A program made the position numbers and the translations under genes. A DNA stretch of 64,000 nucleotides. Source: Zhaonella formicivorans. Lineage in GTDB: Bacteria > Bacillota > DUOV01 > Zhaonellaceae. The stretch covers positions 558,001-622,000 of the forward strand of contig NZ_CP085524.1 of the NCBI RefSeq assembly GCF_004353525.1, read 5' to 3'. This document shows, piece by piece, positions 18,433 through 27,373 of this stretch. The stretch's first letter is position 1; each line of letters opens with the position of its first letter. The notes under the pieces were generated by a model, which saw only the letters and a list, made by a program, of their open reading frames with translations, was not told where the DNA came from and searched no databases.

Positions 18433-20280
18433 ATGTGTGGTATAACCGGCTGGATTGACTGGGAAAATGACTTAACCCAGCAACGTCAAATTATTGAAAA
18501 AATGACTTCCACTTTAATTAACCGTGGCCCGGATGCCGAGGATATATGGCTTTCCTCCCGCGCGGCTTTGGGTCATAGGCGTCTCTCAGTCGTAGACCCT
18601 GCAGGAGGATCCCAACCAATGGCTCGCCAGATGGGTGACCGAAACTATATTATTGTTTATAACGGAGAACTGTACAATACTGCTGAGTTACGGCGGGAGT
18701 TGGAAATGAGAGGGCATACCTTTCGCAGCCAATCTGATACCGAAGTGCTGCTGGTTTCGTACATTGAGTGGGACAGCGGGTGTCTGGAACGTTTAAACGG
18801 CATCTTTGCCTTTGCTATCTGGAACGAAAGGGAACAAATTTTATTTATGGCCAGGGACCGTATGGGCGTAAAACCTCTGTTTTACACTGAAAGGGCAAGT
18901 GCTTTCCTTTTCGCAAGTGAACAAAAAGCCCTCTTAGCCCACCCAGCTGTTCAGCCAGTGGTGGATGCTGACGGATTAGCTGAAATATTCGGATTAGGTC
19001 CGGCACGCACGCCAGGTCACGGAGTTTTTAAAGGTATTTCGGAACTGCGTCCTGGTCATTGTTTAACATATAAGCGTAATGGTATCTTTATTAGACGTTA
19101 CTGGAATTTAGTGAGTCACCCCCACGAAGACGATCTGGATACCACCATCCGGAAAGTTCGCGAACTGGTAGAGGACTCTATCACAAGGCAATTGGTAGCT
19201 GACGTACCCGTTTGCACATTCCTGTCGGGAGGCTTAGATTCCAGCGCTATCTCGGCTTTTGCAAGCCATGCTTTTAAAAGTGAAGGCCGAGCACCTCTGC
19301 ATACTTACTCAGTAGACTACCAGGATAATGAGCACTACTTTAAGGCCAATGATTTTCAGCCCAACTCAGACGCGCCATGGGTAAAACGGATGTCTGATTT
19401 TCTGGGCACCACACATCACTATATCACTATTGATACTCCGCAGTTGGCCGGAGCCTTAAAAGCGGCAGTCTTGGCTCGTGACTTGCCGGGCATGGCTGAT
19501 GTGGACTCCTCACTATATCTTTTCTGCCGGGAAATAAAAAAAGAAGCTACAGTAGCCTTGTCGGGTGAATGTGCCGATGAAGTGTTTGGCGGTTACCCTT
19601 GGTTTCACCGGAAAGAAGACTTAAGAGCTGATACTTTTCCCTGGTCTCAGTCTCTGCGGAACCGTGCTTTATTGCTTTCTCCTTATTTACGACAAAGAGT
19701 CAACCTGGAAGATTATGTGGCGGACCGTTACCGGGAAACCCTGGCGGAAGTACCCCTTCTTCCTGGTAAAGACCCACAGGAGGCCCGCAGGCGGGAAATG
19801 CTTTACCTAAACATGGTTTGGTTTATGCAAACCTTACTGGACCGCAAAGACCGCATGAGTATGGCAACCGGCCTGGAAGTGAGAGTGCCTTTTTGCGACC
19901 ATCGGCTGGTGGAATATGTTTGGAACATTCCTTGGTCAATGAAAACCTGCGACGGTATGGCAAAGGGGATACTGCGACGGGCTCTGATAGGTATTTTACC
20001 CCCGGATGTGCTCCAGCGGCCTAAGAGCCCTTATCCCAAAACTCACAATCCGGCCTACCTGGATGTAGTGAGCAACCTATTGCTGGATATCCTCAATGAA
20101 CCTTCTTCACCTCTGCTCCAGTTAATTAATGTGGATTATATTCAATCCATGCTCGATTGCGGAGAAGACAGCTTTAATCGTCCCTGGTTTGGCCAATTGA
20201 TGACTGGTCCTCAGCTTTTTGCCTACCTTGTTCAGGTTAATACGTGGCTTAAGGAATATAAAGTAGCCATTCATCTTTAA
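18433..20280 (+). CDS. asnB: Asparagine synthase (glutamine-hydrolysing)
   Basis: This 615-residue protein makes asparagine from aspartate, ATP and glutamine. It begins MCGITGW with the N-terminal nucleophile Cys2 of class II amidotransferases. The N-terminal domain has GHRRLSVVDP, VYNGELYN and RSQSDTEVLL. The synthetase domain has CTFLSGGLDSSAISAF (PP-loop) and SGECADEVFGGYPW. The start is fixed by the Cys2 requirement and by AAAGGGGGCTGAAAG. It is a nitrogen-sink gene in a nitrogen cluster; glutamine made by GlnA is its donor. Confidence 0.95.
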   Translation: MCGITGWIDWENDLTQQRQIIEKMTSTLINRGPDAEDIWLSSRAALGHRRLSVVDPAGGSQPMARQMGDRNYIIVYNGELYNTAELRRELEMRGHTFRSQSDTEVLLVSYIEWDSGCLERLNGIFAFAIWNEREQILFMARDRMGVKPLFYTERASAFLFASEQKALLAHPAVQPVVDADGLAEIFGLGPARTPGHGVFKGISELRPGHCLTYKRNGIFIRRYWNLVSHPHEDDLDTTIRKVRELVEDSITRQLVADVPVCTFLSGGLDSSAISAFASHAFKSEGRAPLHTYSVDYQDNEHYFKANDFQPNSDAPWVKRMSDFLGTTHHYITIDTPQLAGALKAAVLARDLPGMADVDSSLYLFCREIKKEATVALSGECADEVFGGYPWFHRKEDLRADTFPWSQSLRNRALLLSPYLRQRVNLEDYVADRYRETLAEVPLLPGKDPQEARRREMLYLNMVWFMQTLLDRKDRMSMATGLEVRVPFCDHRLVEYVWNIPWSMKTCDGMAKGILRRALIGILPPDVLQRPKSPYPKTHNPAYLDVVSNLLLDILNEPSSPLLQLINVDYIQSMLDCGEDSFNRPWFGQLMTGPQLFAYLVQVNTWLKEYKVAIHL

Positions 20281-20324
20281 GTAATATTGAATGCTAATTA
20301 CAAATGTTTAACAAAAATTAACTA

Positions 20325-20430
20325 TTGTAATCTGAATAACTTCTGCTATAATTTAAGAAAACGGTATAGCAGTTAGGGCGATGACGTCCATGAAAATACG
20401 CCAAAGGCGTATTTTCATGGACGTTTTTTG
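20325..20430 (+). promoter_or_regulatory. Promoter and hexaloop-terminator leader of the split glutamate synthase operon (candidate ANTAR target)
   Basis: TTGTAA (20325-20330), 16 bases and TATAAT (20347-20352) form the promoter. GGGC (20376-20379), six-base loop GATGAC (20380-20385) and GTCC (20386-20389) form the small hairpin. CGTCC also begins an 18-bp terminator stem (20385-20402 with 20406-20423) with a 3-base loop and T6. The word AAACGGTATAG before the hairpin is shared with the leader of the GS-like operon. Confidence 0.75.
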
Positions 20431-20484
20431 TTTTCTATACTTAATTTCAGTCTAAAAAAACAAGCAGGGAAAGGGGACTTACCA

Positions 20485-21615
20485 ATGTTACAACGGGAAG
20501 GAGAAATCAGAATACCTTCCGGCTGCGCAATCAGCGGGATAATGAATCGCCAAGGCAAGGTGTTTTCCGGCCAGGATATTATGAAATCCATTGCCCTGAT
20601 GCGGGATCGTTCCAACGGTTTGGGTGGCGGCTTTGCCGCTTACGGGATTTACCCGGAATACAAAGAATTTTATGCTTTGCATATCTTCTATGAAAACATC
20701 AAAGCCAAGGATGAGACAGAGCAGTATTTGAGTACGATGTTTCGCATTGAAGATTCCGGTAAAATACCTACCCGTAAGGTAAAATCCATTACCAACACTC
20801 CTCTGATCTGGAGGTACTTTGTACTACCGAAAACAGATATGTTAGCGGAACTTGAATTGGATGAAAAAGAACTGGTTGTCCAGGCGGTTATGACAGTCAA
20901 CAGTGAGTTTCCCGGAGCCTATGTTTTCTCCAGCGGTAAAAACATGGGAGCTTTTAAAGCTGTTGGCTACCCGGAAGAGGTGGGAGAGTTTTACCGTCTG
21001 GATGAGTACAAAGGCTATGTCTGGACAGCTCACGGGCGTTTCCCCACAAATACCCCGGGCTGGTGGGGCGGGGCCCATCCCTTCACTTTGCTGGACTGGT
21101 CCATTGTCCATAACGGTGAAATATCCTCTTACGGCGCTAATAAAAGATACTTGGAAATGTTTGGCTACAAGTGTATGTTGCAGACGGATACAGAAGCCAT
21201 CACTTATATTTTTGATTTATTGCTCCGCAGACACGGGCTGCCATTGGATGTGGCTATTACTGCAGTAGCGGCGCCATTATGGTCCCAAATTTCCAGAATG
21301 GAGCCTGAAAAGCAGGAACTGGTGAAAGCTATCAGGACCGTTTACAGCCCCCTTTTGATCAACGGGCCCTTTTCCATCATTTTGGGCAGCAGTCAAGGCT
21401 TTGTAGCCTTAAATGACCGGCTTAAACTGCGTTCTCTGGTAGCCGCAACCAAAGGTGACTTTCTGTACGTAGCCAGCGAGGAGTCCGCTATCCGGGAAGT
21501 TTGCCCTAAACCGGAAAAAGTATGGGCGCCAAGAGGCGGTGAGCCGGTTATCGGGCTCTTGGAAAACACTGGCGAGTATACTGCAACCGAAGCTTTACAT
21601 GTTATAAGCGCTTAA
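20485..21615 (+). CDS. Glutamate synthase amidotransferase subunit (archaeal-type split GOGAT)
   Basis: This 376-residue protein is a class II glutamine amidotransferase, the separate counterpart of the N-terminal domain of GltB. It hydrolyses glutamine and delivers ammonia to the FMN subunit. The nucleophile is probably Cys14 in RIPSGCAISGIMN, so a 13-residue leader would have to be removed. AHGRFPTNTPGWWGGAHPF, VHNGEISSYGANKRYLE and LQTDTEAITYI are the conserved glutamine-site segments. The ATG at 20485 follows AAAGGGGACTTACC. It is the first gene of the split GOGAT operon and is read through an ANTAR-type leader. Confidence 0.88.
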   Translation: MLQREGEIRIPSGCAISGIMNRQGKVFSGQDIMKSIALMRDRSNGLGGGFAAYGIYPEYKEFYALHIFYENIKAKDETEQYLSTMFRIEDSGKIPTRKVKSITNTPLIWRYFVLPKTDMLAELELDEKELVVQAVMTVNSEFPGAYVFSSGKNMGAFKAVGYPEEVGEFYRLDEYKGYVWTAHGRFPTNTPGWWGGAHPFTLLDWSIVHNGEISSYGANKRYLEMFGYKCMLQTDTEAITYIFDLLLRRHGLPLDVAITAVAAPLWSQISRMEPEKQELVKAIRTVYSPLLINGPFSIILGSSQGFVALNDRLKLRSLVAATKGDFLYVASEESAIREVCPKPEKVWAPRGGEPVIGLLENTGEYTATEALHVISA

Positions 21616-21780
21616 AGTTAGTCGTTAGTCCTTAGTTTCGTCAGTTGCCAGTCACCGAACGCCAGTCCCCAGTGTTGAAGACCATATTAAGTCTTAACAC
21701 TGCTAACTGAGGACTAGGGACTTTGCGGAGCCCGTTACTGAGGACTAAGGGCTCAAAGCTCGTTTGTCAAAGGCCGATTG
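21616..21780. repeat. AGTCC-rich imperfect inverted repeat
   Basis: The gap holds repeated short words of the type TTAGTCCTTAGT, GCCAGTCACC and GCCAGTCCCCAGT on one side. The near-complementary ACTGAGGACTAGGGACT and CTGAGGACTAAGGG lie on the other. The left arm (about 21620-21682) and right arm (about 21700-21752) can fold back on each other. The same words recur at 23787-23818 in this operon. Confidence 0.6.
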
Positions 21781-21821
21781 AAATGATTTAGATATATTAG
21801 TTCATAGAAAGAGGGTTAATA

Positions 21822-23324
21822 ATGACACTAAGCTACACTACACCGGCTTTTCTAATCGAACGTAATAAAGATAGATGTATTGACTGCCAGGTTTGTGTAC
21901 GGCAGTGCGCTAACTCCGCTCATAAATGGGATGCGGAAGAAGAAAAAGTTGTTTCTGATGATTCCCTGTGCGTTAACTGCCACCGCTGCGTAGTGATGTG
22001 TCCCACCAGGGCGCTTTCCATACGTAAATTTCCCCTGGAATACAGGGAAAATGCCCATTGGACTGCGGCCACAATCACTAACATTTACCGGCAAGCAGAA
22101 ACCGGCGGGATTCTCCTGACAGGTATGGGGAACGACAAGCCATACCCCGTTTACTGGGACCGTATCTTGCTTAACGCCAGTCAGGTGACCAATCCGTCTA
22201 TTGACCCGCTGCGGGAGCCAATGGAGGTGAAGACTTTCCTCGGCAGGAAACCGGATTGCTTAAAAGTCAAGGACGGGAAGCTGGCAGAAAAGCTTCCTCC
22301 CCAGCTGGAACTGGATGTGCCGGTGATGTTCTCCGCCATGTCCTTCGGATCTATCAGCTTAAATGCTGTTAAATCCTTAGCCCGGGCAGCGGAAATGGAG
22401 GGAACCTTTTTTAATACAGGCGAAGGCGGCTTACACCAGGAGTTAGTTAAATTTGGCAGAAATGCCATTGTGCAGGTTGCTTCCGGCCGCTTTGGCGTGC
22501 ATCCCGAATACCTGGAGGCCGGCGCAGCTATTGAAATAAAAATAGGTCAGGGCGCTAAACCCGGGATCGGGGGGCACCTGCCCGGAGAAAAAGTGGGCAA
22601 GGAAGTTTCCCAGACTAGAATGATTCCGGAAGGGACCGACGCCATCTCGCCGGCACCACACCACGATATTTACTCCATTGAGGATCTTCGGCAGCTGATT
22701 TATTCCTTAAAGGAAGCTACTAATTATGAAAAACCTGTATCAGTGAAAATTGCCGCAGTGCATAACGTGGCTGCCATTGCTTCGGGGATTGTCCGGGCTG
22801 GCGCCGATATGGTGGTAATCGACGGTTTCCGGGGAGGTACCGGCGCCGCACCTTTGATGATCCGTGATAATGTGGGTATCCCTATCGAATTGGCCTTAGC
22901 GGCTGTTGATTCACGCCTGCGCAGCGAAGGGATCCGGCATCTTGCTTCTCTGGTGGTAGCAGGCAGCATTCGGAACAGTGCCGATGTGGTTAAAGCCGTA
23001 GCCTTGGGTGCCGATGCCGTATATATTGGCACCGCCGCTTTGCTATCTTTAGGTTGCCACTTATGTCAAAAATGCTATACCGGCAAGTGCAACTGGGGTA
23101 TAGCCACTCAGGACCCCCAGCTTGTTAAAAGGTTAAATCCTGAAATAGGCGCTGAAAGGGCTGCCAACTTGCTCCGTGCCTGGAAACATGAAATTAAGGA
23201 GATGCTGGGCGGAATGGGTATCAATGCCCTGGAAAGCCTGCGCGGAAACCGCTTGATGCTGCGCGGCATCAATCTCTCTGACCGGGAGCTAAATATTTTA
23301 GGTATTAAAGCGGCTGGGGAATAG
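21822..23324 (+). CDS. Glutamate synthase FMN subunit with N-terminal ferredoxin domain (archaeal type)
   Basis: This 500-residue protein is the central FMN domain of a split glutamate synthase, where 2-oxoglutarate and ammonia form glutamate. The N-terminus carries two 4Fe-4S sites: Cys19, Cys22, Cys25, Cys29, and Cys50, Cys53, Cys56, Cys60. The barrel shows KIGQGAKPGIGGHLPGEKV, ISPAPHHDIYSIEDL and VIDGFRGGTGAAP. The 3Fe-4S ligands are present in SLGCHLCQKCYTGKCNWGIA, unlike the FMN protein at 14259. It follows the amidotransferase gene after a repeat-rich gap of about 200 bases and precedes a ferredoxin gene by 11 bases. Confidence 0.93.
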   Translation: MTLSYTTPAFLIERNKDRCIDCQVCVRQCANSAHKWDAEEEKVVSDDSLCVNCHRCVVMCPTRALSIRKFPLEYRENAHWTAATITNIYRQAETGGILLTGMGNDKPYPVYWDRILLNASQVTNPSIDPLREPMEVKTFLGRKPDCLKVKDGKLAEKLPPQLELDVPVMFSAMSFGSISLNAVKSLARAAEMEGTFFNTGEGGLHQELVKFGRNAIVQVASGRFGVHPEYLEAGAAIEIKIGQGAKPGIGGHLPGEKVGKEVSQTRMIPEGTDAISPAPHHDIYSIEDLRQLIYSLKEATNYEKPVSVKIAAVHNVAAIASGIVRAGADMVVIDGFRGGTGAAPLMIRDNVGIPIELALAAVDSRLRSEGIRHLASLVVAGSIRNSADVVKAVALGADAVYIGTAALLSLGCHLCQKCYTGKCNWGIATQDPQLVKRLNPEIGAERAANLLRAWKHEIKEMLGGMGINALESLRGNRLMLRGINLSDRELNILGIKAAGE

Positions 23325-23335
23325 GAGGTCAGACA

Positions 23336-23788
23336 ATGAAAAAAGTTTATGCCAAGGAAGAGTACTGCGTAGGATGCAGACTTTGCGAAGTACACTGTGT
23401 GGTTGCCCACTCCAAATATCCAAACGATATTATTAAGGCATTCAAAAAGGATACCAATCGCCCTTTGCCCAGGGTAATTGTGGAAGAAGAACGGCCAGTT
23501 TCTTTTGCCCTGCAGTGCCGGCATTGCGATTATGCATACTGCACTAAAGCCTGTATTACCGGGGCTATGCGGAAGGACCCGGTGACAGGGATTGTCACAA
23601 ATGATGAAGAGAGATGCGTGGGCTGCTGGACTTGCATCCTTGCTTGTCCTTTCGGTGCTATCAAAAGAGATGAGTCAGGTCATAAAGTTGCATCCAAATG
23701 CGACTTGTGCAGCCAGACAGCTTTAACTCCCGCTTGCGTAGAGCACTGTCCTAACGGGGCTCTGCTTTTTGAAGAACGGGACAACTAA
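23336..23788 (+). CDS. Ferredoxin-type electron transfer protein with four 4Fe-4S motifs
   Basis: This 150-residue protein belongs to the HycB/DmsB-like polyferredoxin family. The cysteine groups are CVGCRLCEVHC, CRHCDYAYCTKAC, CVGCWTCILAC with the following CP, and a last set from CDLC to CVEHCP. It is probably the electron carrier between the FAD oxidoreductase encoded next and the FMN synthase subunit, by analogy with other split GOGAT clusters. A GGAGG precedes the ATG, and the gene starts 11 bases after the FMN subunit gene. Confidence 0.88.
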   Translation: MKKVYAKEEYCVGCRLCEVHCVVAHSKYPNDIIKAFKKDTNRPLPRVIVEEERPVSFALQCRHCDYAYCTKACITGAMRKDPVTGIVTNDEERCVGCWTCILACPFGAIKRDESGHKVASKCDLCSQTALTPACVEHCPNGALLFEERDN

Positions 23789-23830
23789 AGTCACCAGTCG
23801 CCAGTCCTTACTCCCCAGTTTGCGAGGCGG
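23787..23830. repeat. Short copy of the AGTCC-type repeat
   Basis: The stretch AGTCACCAGTCGCCAGTCCT followed by TACTCCCCAGTTT shares the words of the repeat at 21616-21780. It lies between the ferredoxin and the FAD oxidoreductase genes, so the family has spread to two gaps of one operon. Confidence 0.5.
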
Positions 23831-23875
23831 TTTGGAACTATCACATACTGTTGATTGTTGAAGAGGGGGAATAAC

Positions 23876-25141
23876 ATGAACTACGTAATCATAGGGAATT
23901 CGGCTGCTGCTGTCGGGGCGGTTGAAGGCATCAGAAAAATAGATCAGACCGGGAAAATAACCCTTATTTCCGATGAGCCTTATCATACCTATTCCCGGCC
24001 TTTAATCTCCTATTACCTGGCCGGAAAAGTTACAGAGGAAAAAATGCTCTATCGGGAAAGAGATTTCTATGAGAAAAATAAGGTTACGGCCTTGTTAGGT
24101 GAAAAAGCAGTTGCAATCGATCCGGAAAGGAAGACTGTGCAACTGGCAAACGAAAAACAAATTCCTTACGATAAGCTTTTAATAGCCACAGGGGGAACCC
24201 CTTTTATCCCGCCTATAGAGGGGTTGGACAAAGAGGGCATTTATACCTTTATCAAACTTGATGATGTCAAGAAAATCAAAGGGGTTGCAAAAAAAGGCGC
24301 AAAAGCGGTTATTGTCGGTGCCGGTTTAATTGGTCTCAAGGCCGCCGAAAGTTTGGCCAAGCTGGGCGTAGAAATAACCATTGTAGAATTGGCGAACAGG
24401 GTGCTCAGCGCCATTTTAGATGAAGAAGCAGGCCAAATTGTCCAAAAGCATTTAACCGGTCAAGGAATCAAGCTGGAACTGAATACCACCGTACAAAAAA
24501 TAGAGGGTGGAAGCCATGTCACAGGTGTAACTTTAAAAGACGGCCGGCAGATAAACTGCGATTTTGTAATTCTTGCCATTGGTGTCAAGCCTAACACTGC
24601 AGTGGTTGAAAATTCGCCGGTTAAAGTAAACCGGGGCATAGTAGTTGATGCTTACATGCAGACCAATGTTCCCCATATCTATGCCGCGGGTGACGTTGCT
24701 GAAGGGTACGATCTGGTATATGGACAAAAAAGGGTTCTGCCCATCCTGCCCAATGCCTACAGGCAAGGGGAAACGGCAGGGCTGAATATGGCGGGCCATC
24801 ATGTGAGCTACACCGGCGGTTTTGCCATGAACGCTATTGAGATTTTCGGGCTGCCCATGCTGACCTCAGGAATTATTGCTCCGCAAGGGGATAGCTATGA
24901 AGTGTTGGCCAATATTGATCCGGAAAAAGCTGCTTACAGGAAAATAGTGCTAAAGGATAATATAGTGTCCGGCTTTATTCTTTTAAATAAGGTGGACAGG
25001 GCAGGTATACTTACCGGCTTGATCAGCCAGCAAGTTAATGTGGAGACATTCAAGGAAGATTTGTTGAATGATAATTTCGGCTATATCCACTTGCCGGAGG
25101 AGCTGAGAAAAAGCCGTATGTTGAAGGGAGTGGAGGCTTGA
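23876..25141 (+). CDS. FAD/NAD(P)-dependent oxidoreductase of the split glutamate synthase operon
   Basis: This 421-residue protein is a two-dinucleotide-fold flavoprotein of the NirB/rubredoxin reductase-like family. It has an FAD site (YVIIGNSAAAVGAVEGI), an NAD(P) site (AVIVGAGLIGLKAAESLAKL) and the late FAD motif YAAGDVAEG. It has no redox-active Cys pair. In this operon it most likely takes electrons from NAD(P)H to the adjacent ferredoxin and on to the FMN synthase subunit. The ATG at 23876 follows GAGGGGGAATAAC. Its stop overlaps the start of the next gene (TGATG), so the two are translationally coupled. Confidence 0.88.
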   Translation: MNYVIIGNSAAAVGAVEGIRKIDQTGKITLISDEPYHTYSRPLISYYLAGKVTEEKMLYRERDFYEKNKVTALLGEKAVAIDPERKTVQLANEKQIPYDKLLIATGGTPFIPPIEGLDKEGIYTFIKLDDVKKIKGVAKKGAKAVIVGAGLIGLKAAESLAKLGVEITIVELANRVLSAILDEEAGQIVQKHLTGQGIKLELNTTVQKIEGGSHVTGVTLKDGRQINCDFVILAIGVKPNTAVVENSPVKVNRGIVVDAYMQTNVPHIYAAGDVAEGYDLVYGQKRVLPILPNAYRQGETAGLNMAGHHVSYTGGFAMNAIEIFGLPMLTSGIIAPQGDSYEVLANIDPEKAAYRKIVLKDNIVSGFILLNKVDRAGILTGLISQQVNVETFKEDLLNDNFGYIHLPEELRKSRMLKGVEA

Positions 25142-25881
25142 TGGTAAATATTGATGCTAAGGGAATTTATTACGCCGACTTAAACAGGAATATCCGTCAG
25201 ACTTTACTCGACGGCGCCAAGGAGATCTTCTTGAAAAATGTTAACGGGCAGAGGTATATCGGCACGGGAATAAGCGGTAAGCAGAGAATAACCATCGATG
25301 GTACGCCTGGCAATGACATGGCCGCCTATATGGACGGCCTTACTCTAATCGTTAACGGCAACGCTCAGGATGCTATTGCCAATACAATGAACGACGGCAC
25401 AATTGTGATCCATGGCAGCGCAGGAGATACTACCGGTTACGCTATGCGGGGCGGAGAAATCTACGTGCGGGATAACGTGGGGTGCCGGGTCGGCATCCAC
25501 ATGAAAGAATATAAAGACAAAGTGCCCGCTATTGTCATTGGGGGTAAAGGCGGCGATTTCTTCGGGGAATATATGGCCGGAGGAGTGCTGATACTTTTAG
25601 GACTTAACCTGAAAGACGGTGAGGAAATAGTGGGGGAATACTGCGGCACCGGCATGCATGGGGGCGTAATGTATATCCGCGGGGAAGTTGAACACTACAA
25701 GTTAGGCAAGGAAGTCAAAAGCGTTGAAATGGCTCAAAAAGACTATGAAGTATTGGGAAAATATGTGACCAAGTATTGTGCCTATTTCGGCGGGGATCCT
25801 GATGAAATCCTCAGCACCAAATTCAGTAAATTGATTCCGTTTAACAAAAGGCCTTACGGCAATCTATATGCGGGCGTGTAA
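25141..25881 (+). CDS. Glutamate synthase GXGXG-domain subunit (archaeal type)
   Basis: This 246-residue protein is the right-handed beta-helix GXGXG domain found at the C-terminus of large glutamate synthase and related to FwdC/GXGXG proteins. Repeated turns are seen in GDTTGYAMRGGEIYVRDNVG, GKGGDFFGEYMAGGVLILLG and GTGMHGGVMYIRG. The domain has a structural role in coupling the two active sites. The ATG overlaps the stop codon of the oxidoreductase gene; GGGAGTGGAGG is upstream. It completes the split GOGAT set in this operon. Confidence 0.92.
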   Translation: MVNIDAKGIYYADLNRNIRQTLLDGAKEIFLKNVNGQRYIGTGISGKQRITIDGTPGNDMAAYMDGLTLIVNGNAQDAIANTMNDGTIVIHGSAGDTTGYAMRGGEIYVRDNVGCRVGIHMKEYKDKVPAIVIGGKGGDFFGEYMAGGVLILLGLNLKDGEEIVGEYCGTGMHGGVMYIRGEVEHYKLGKEVKSVEMAQKDYEVLGKYVTKYCAYFGGDPDEILSTKFSKLIPFNKRPYGNLYAGV

Positions 25882-25895
25882 TTCATCCGGTTTTA

Positions 25896-25924
25896 TTGAA
25901 TTTGCCTAACCCCAATGGTATAAT
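25896..25924 (+). promoter_or_regulatory. Promoter of lpdA-lipA
   Basis: TTGAAT (25896-25901), a 17-base spacer and TATAAT (25919-25924) lie 50 bases before the lpdA start. Confidence 0.75.
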
Positions 25925-25973
25925 TTTTCTAAAGTTCAAAAAATGCCTCTGGATTAAAGAAAGGGTGTTGTAG

Positions 25974-27356
25974 TTGAGCTACGAGCTAATCGTAATCGGA
26001 GGGGGCCCAGGGGGTTATGTTGCTGCTATCAGGGCAGCCCAACTGGGAGCTAAGGTTGCTGTAGTGGAAAGAGATGCGGTGGGCGGAACTTGTCTTAACA
26101 GGGGATGCATACCTACTAAAGCTTTAATAGCCAGTACGTCTACCTTGGCCAATATAAAACATGCCGCCGATTTTGGCATTAAGGTTGATGGTTTTAGTGT
26201 GGATTTCAGCCAAATTATGGCCAGAAAAGATGCTATAGTTAAGCAGTTGATTGGCGGTATAAATTACTTATTTAAAAAGAATAAAGTTGACTTAATTACC
26301 GGTACTGCTAAACTTCAAGGAGCCGGTAAAGTAGAAGTTGCCAAAGCTGATGGTACTACTGAACTTTTGGAGACGAAAAACATTATTTTGGCAACCGGCT
26401 CCGAGCCGGCTTTGATCTCCGCTTTGGGGTATAATGGGAAAACTGTAATCACCAGCAATGAGGCTCTGGAATTAGAGGCGATTCCCGAGAGTTTACTGGT
26501 AATTGGCGGAGGGGTAATAGGCTGTGAATTTGCCACCATTTTTGCCGAGCTGGGAACCCAAGTGACCATTGTTGAAGCTATGCCTTCTATTTTACCTTTG
26601 ATCGACCAGGAGTTAACCCGAAGGTTAACAACTATTCTTAAGAAAAAAGGCATAACTGTTAGGACCAACGCCATGATTAAATCGGTGAGCCAAGCAAATG
26701 ACGGCATGGTGGCTGTGCTTGAAAGTGGTGAGGAAATCACTGCGGAAAAAGTGTTAATTTCAATTGGCAGGACTTTCAATACCAAAGGCTTAGGTTTGGA
26801 GGAAGCAGGGGTTGCTCTAGGGCCCAAAGGTGAAATCCTGGTCAATGAATACTTAGAAACTAATGTTCCTGGGATTTACGCTATAGGGGATGTAACCAAC
26901 AAAATTCAGCTTGCCCATGTAGCCAGTTCCCAGGGTATAGTTGCAGTGGAAAATATTTTTGGCGCAAAGAAAAAAGCTATGGACTACTCTGTGGTCCCAA
27001 GCTGTATTTTTACATCACCGGAAGTTGCCAGCGTAGGTATTTCCAGCCAGGATGCGGAAGCCCGGGGCTTAAATGTTAAGATAGGTAAATTTCCTTTCCA
27101 AGCCAGTGGCAAGGCCCTATGTATCGGTGAAACCGATGGTTTGGTTAAATTTATTGCCGATGCTGAGAACGACAAAATTTTAGGTGTCCATATTTTAGGG
27201 CCTCATGCTACGGACCTTATTGCCGAAGCGGCTCTGGCTATTCGCATGGGGGTCACGGCGGAACAATTAGCAACAACAATCCATGCCCATCCCACATTGG
27301 CTGAAACTTTAATGGAAGCTGCAGAAGGAGTTCATGGAAAGACTATACATGCCTAA
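25974..27356 (+). CDS. lpdA: Dihydrolipoyl dehydrogenase
   Basis: This 460-residue flavoprotein oxidises dihydrolipoyl groups with NAD. It has an FAD site ([22 protein letters not shown]), the redox disulphide in [15 protein letters not shown], an NAD site ([21 protein letters not shown]), [10 protein letters not shown] and the C-terminal [10 protein letters not shown] with the catalytic His-Glu pair. The TTG at 25974 follows AAAGGGTGTTGTAG and begins the fold at the right place. No E1 or E2 gene or glycine cleavage gene is near; lipoyl synthase follows after 17 bases. Confidence 0.95.
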   Translation: MSYELIVIGGGPGGYVAAIRAAQLGAKVAVVERDAVGGTCLNRGCIPTKALIASTSTLANIKHAADFGIKVDGFSVDFSQIMARKDAIVKQLIGGINYLFKKNKVDLITGTAKLQGAGKVEVAKADGTTELLETKNIILATGSEPALISALGYNGKTVITSNEALELEAIPESLLVIGGGVIGCEFATIFAELGTQVTIVEAMPSILPLIDQELTRRLTTILKKKGITVRTNAMIKSVSQANDGMVAVLESGEEITAEKVLISIGRTFNTKGLGLEEAGVALGPKGEILVNEYLETNVPGIYAIGDVTNKIQLAHVASSQGIVAVENIFGAKKKAMDYSVVPSCIFTSPEVASVGISSQDAEARGLNVKIGKFPFQASGKALCIGETDGLVKFIADAENDKILGVHILGPHATDLIAEAALAIRMGVTAEQLATTIHAHPTLAETLMEAAEGVHGKTIHA

Positions 27357-27373
27357 TAATTGGAGGATTTTAT

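Noticed and set aside
21616-21780. Short repeated words resembling a CRISPR array
   Set aside because: The repeats are irregular, of differing length and partly inverted, with no constant spacer size and no cas gene in the window.
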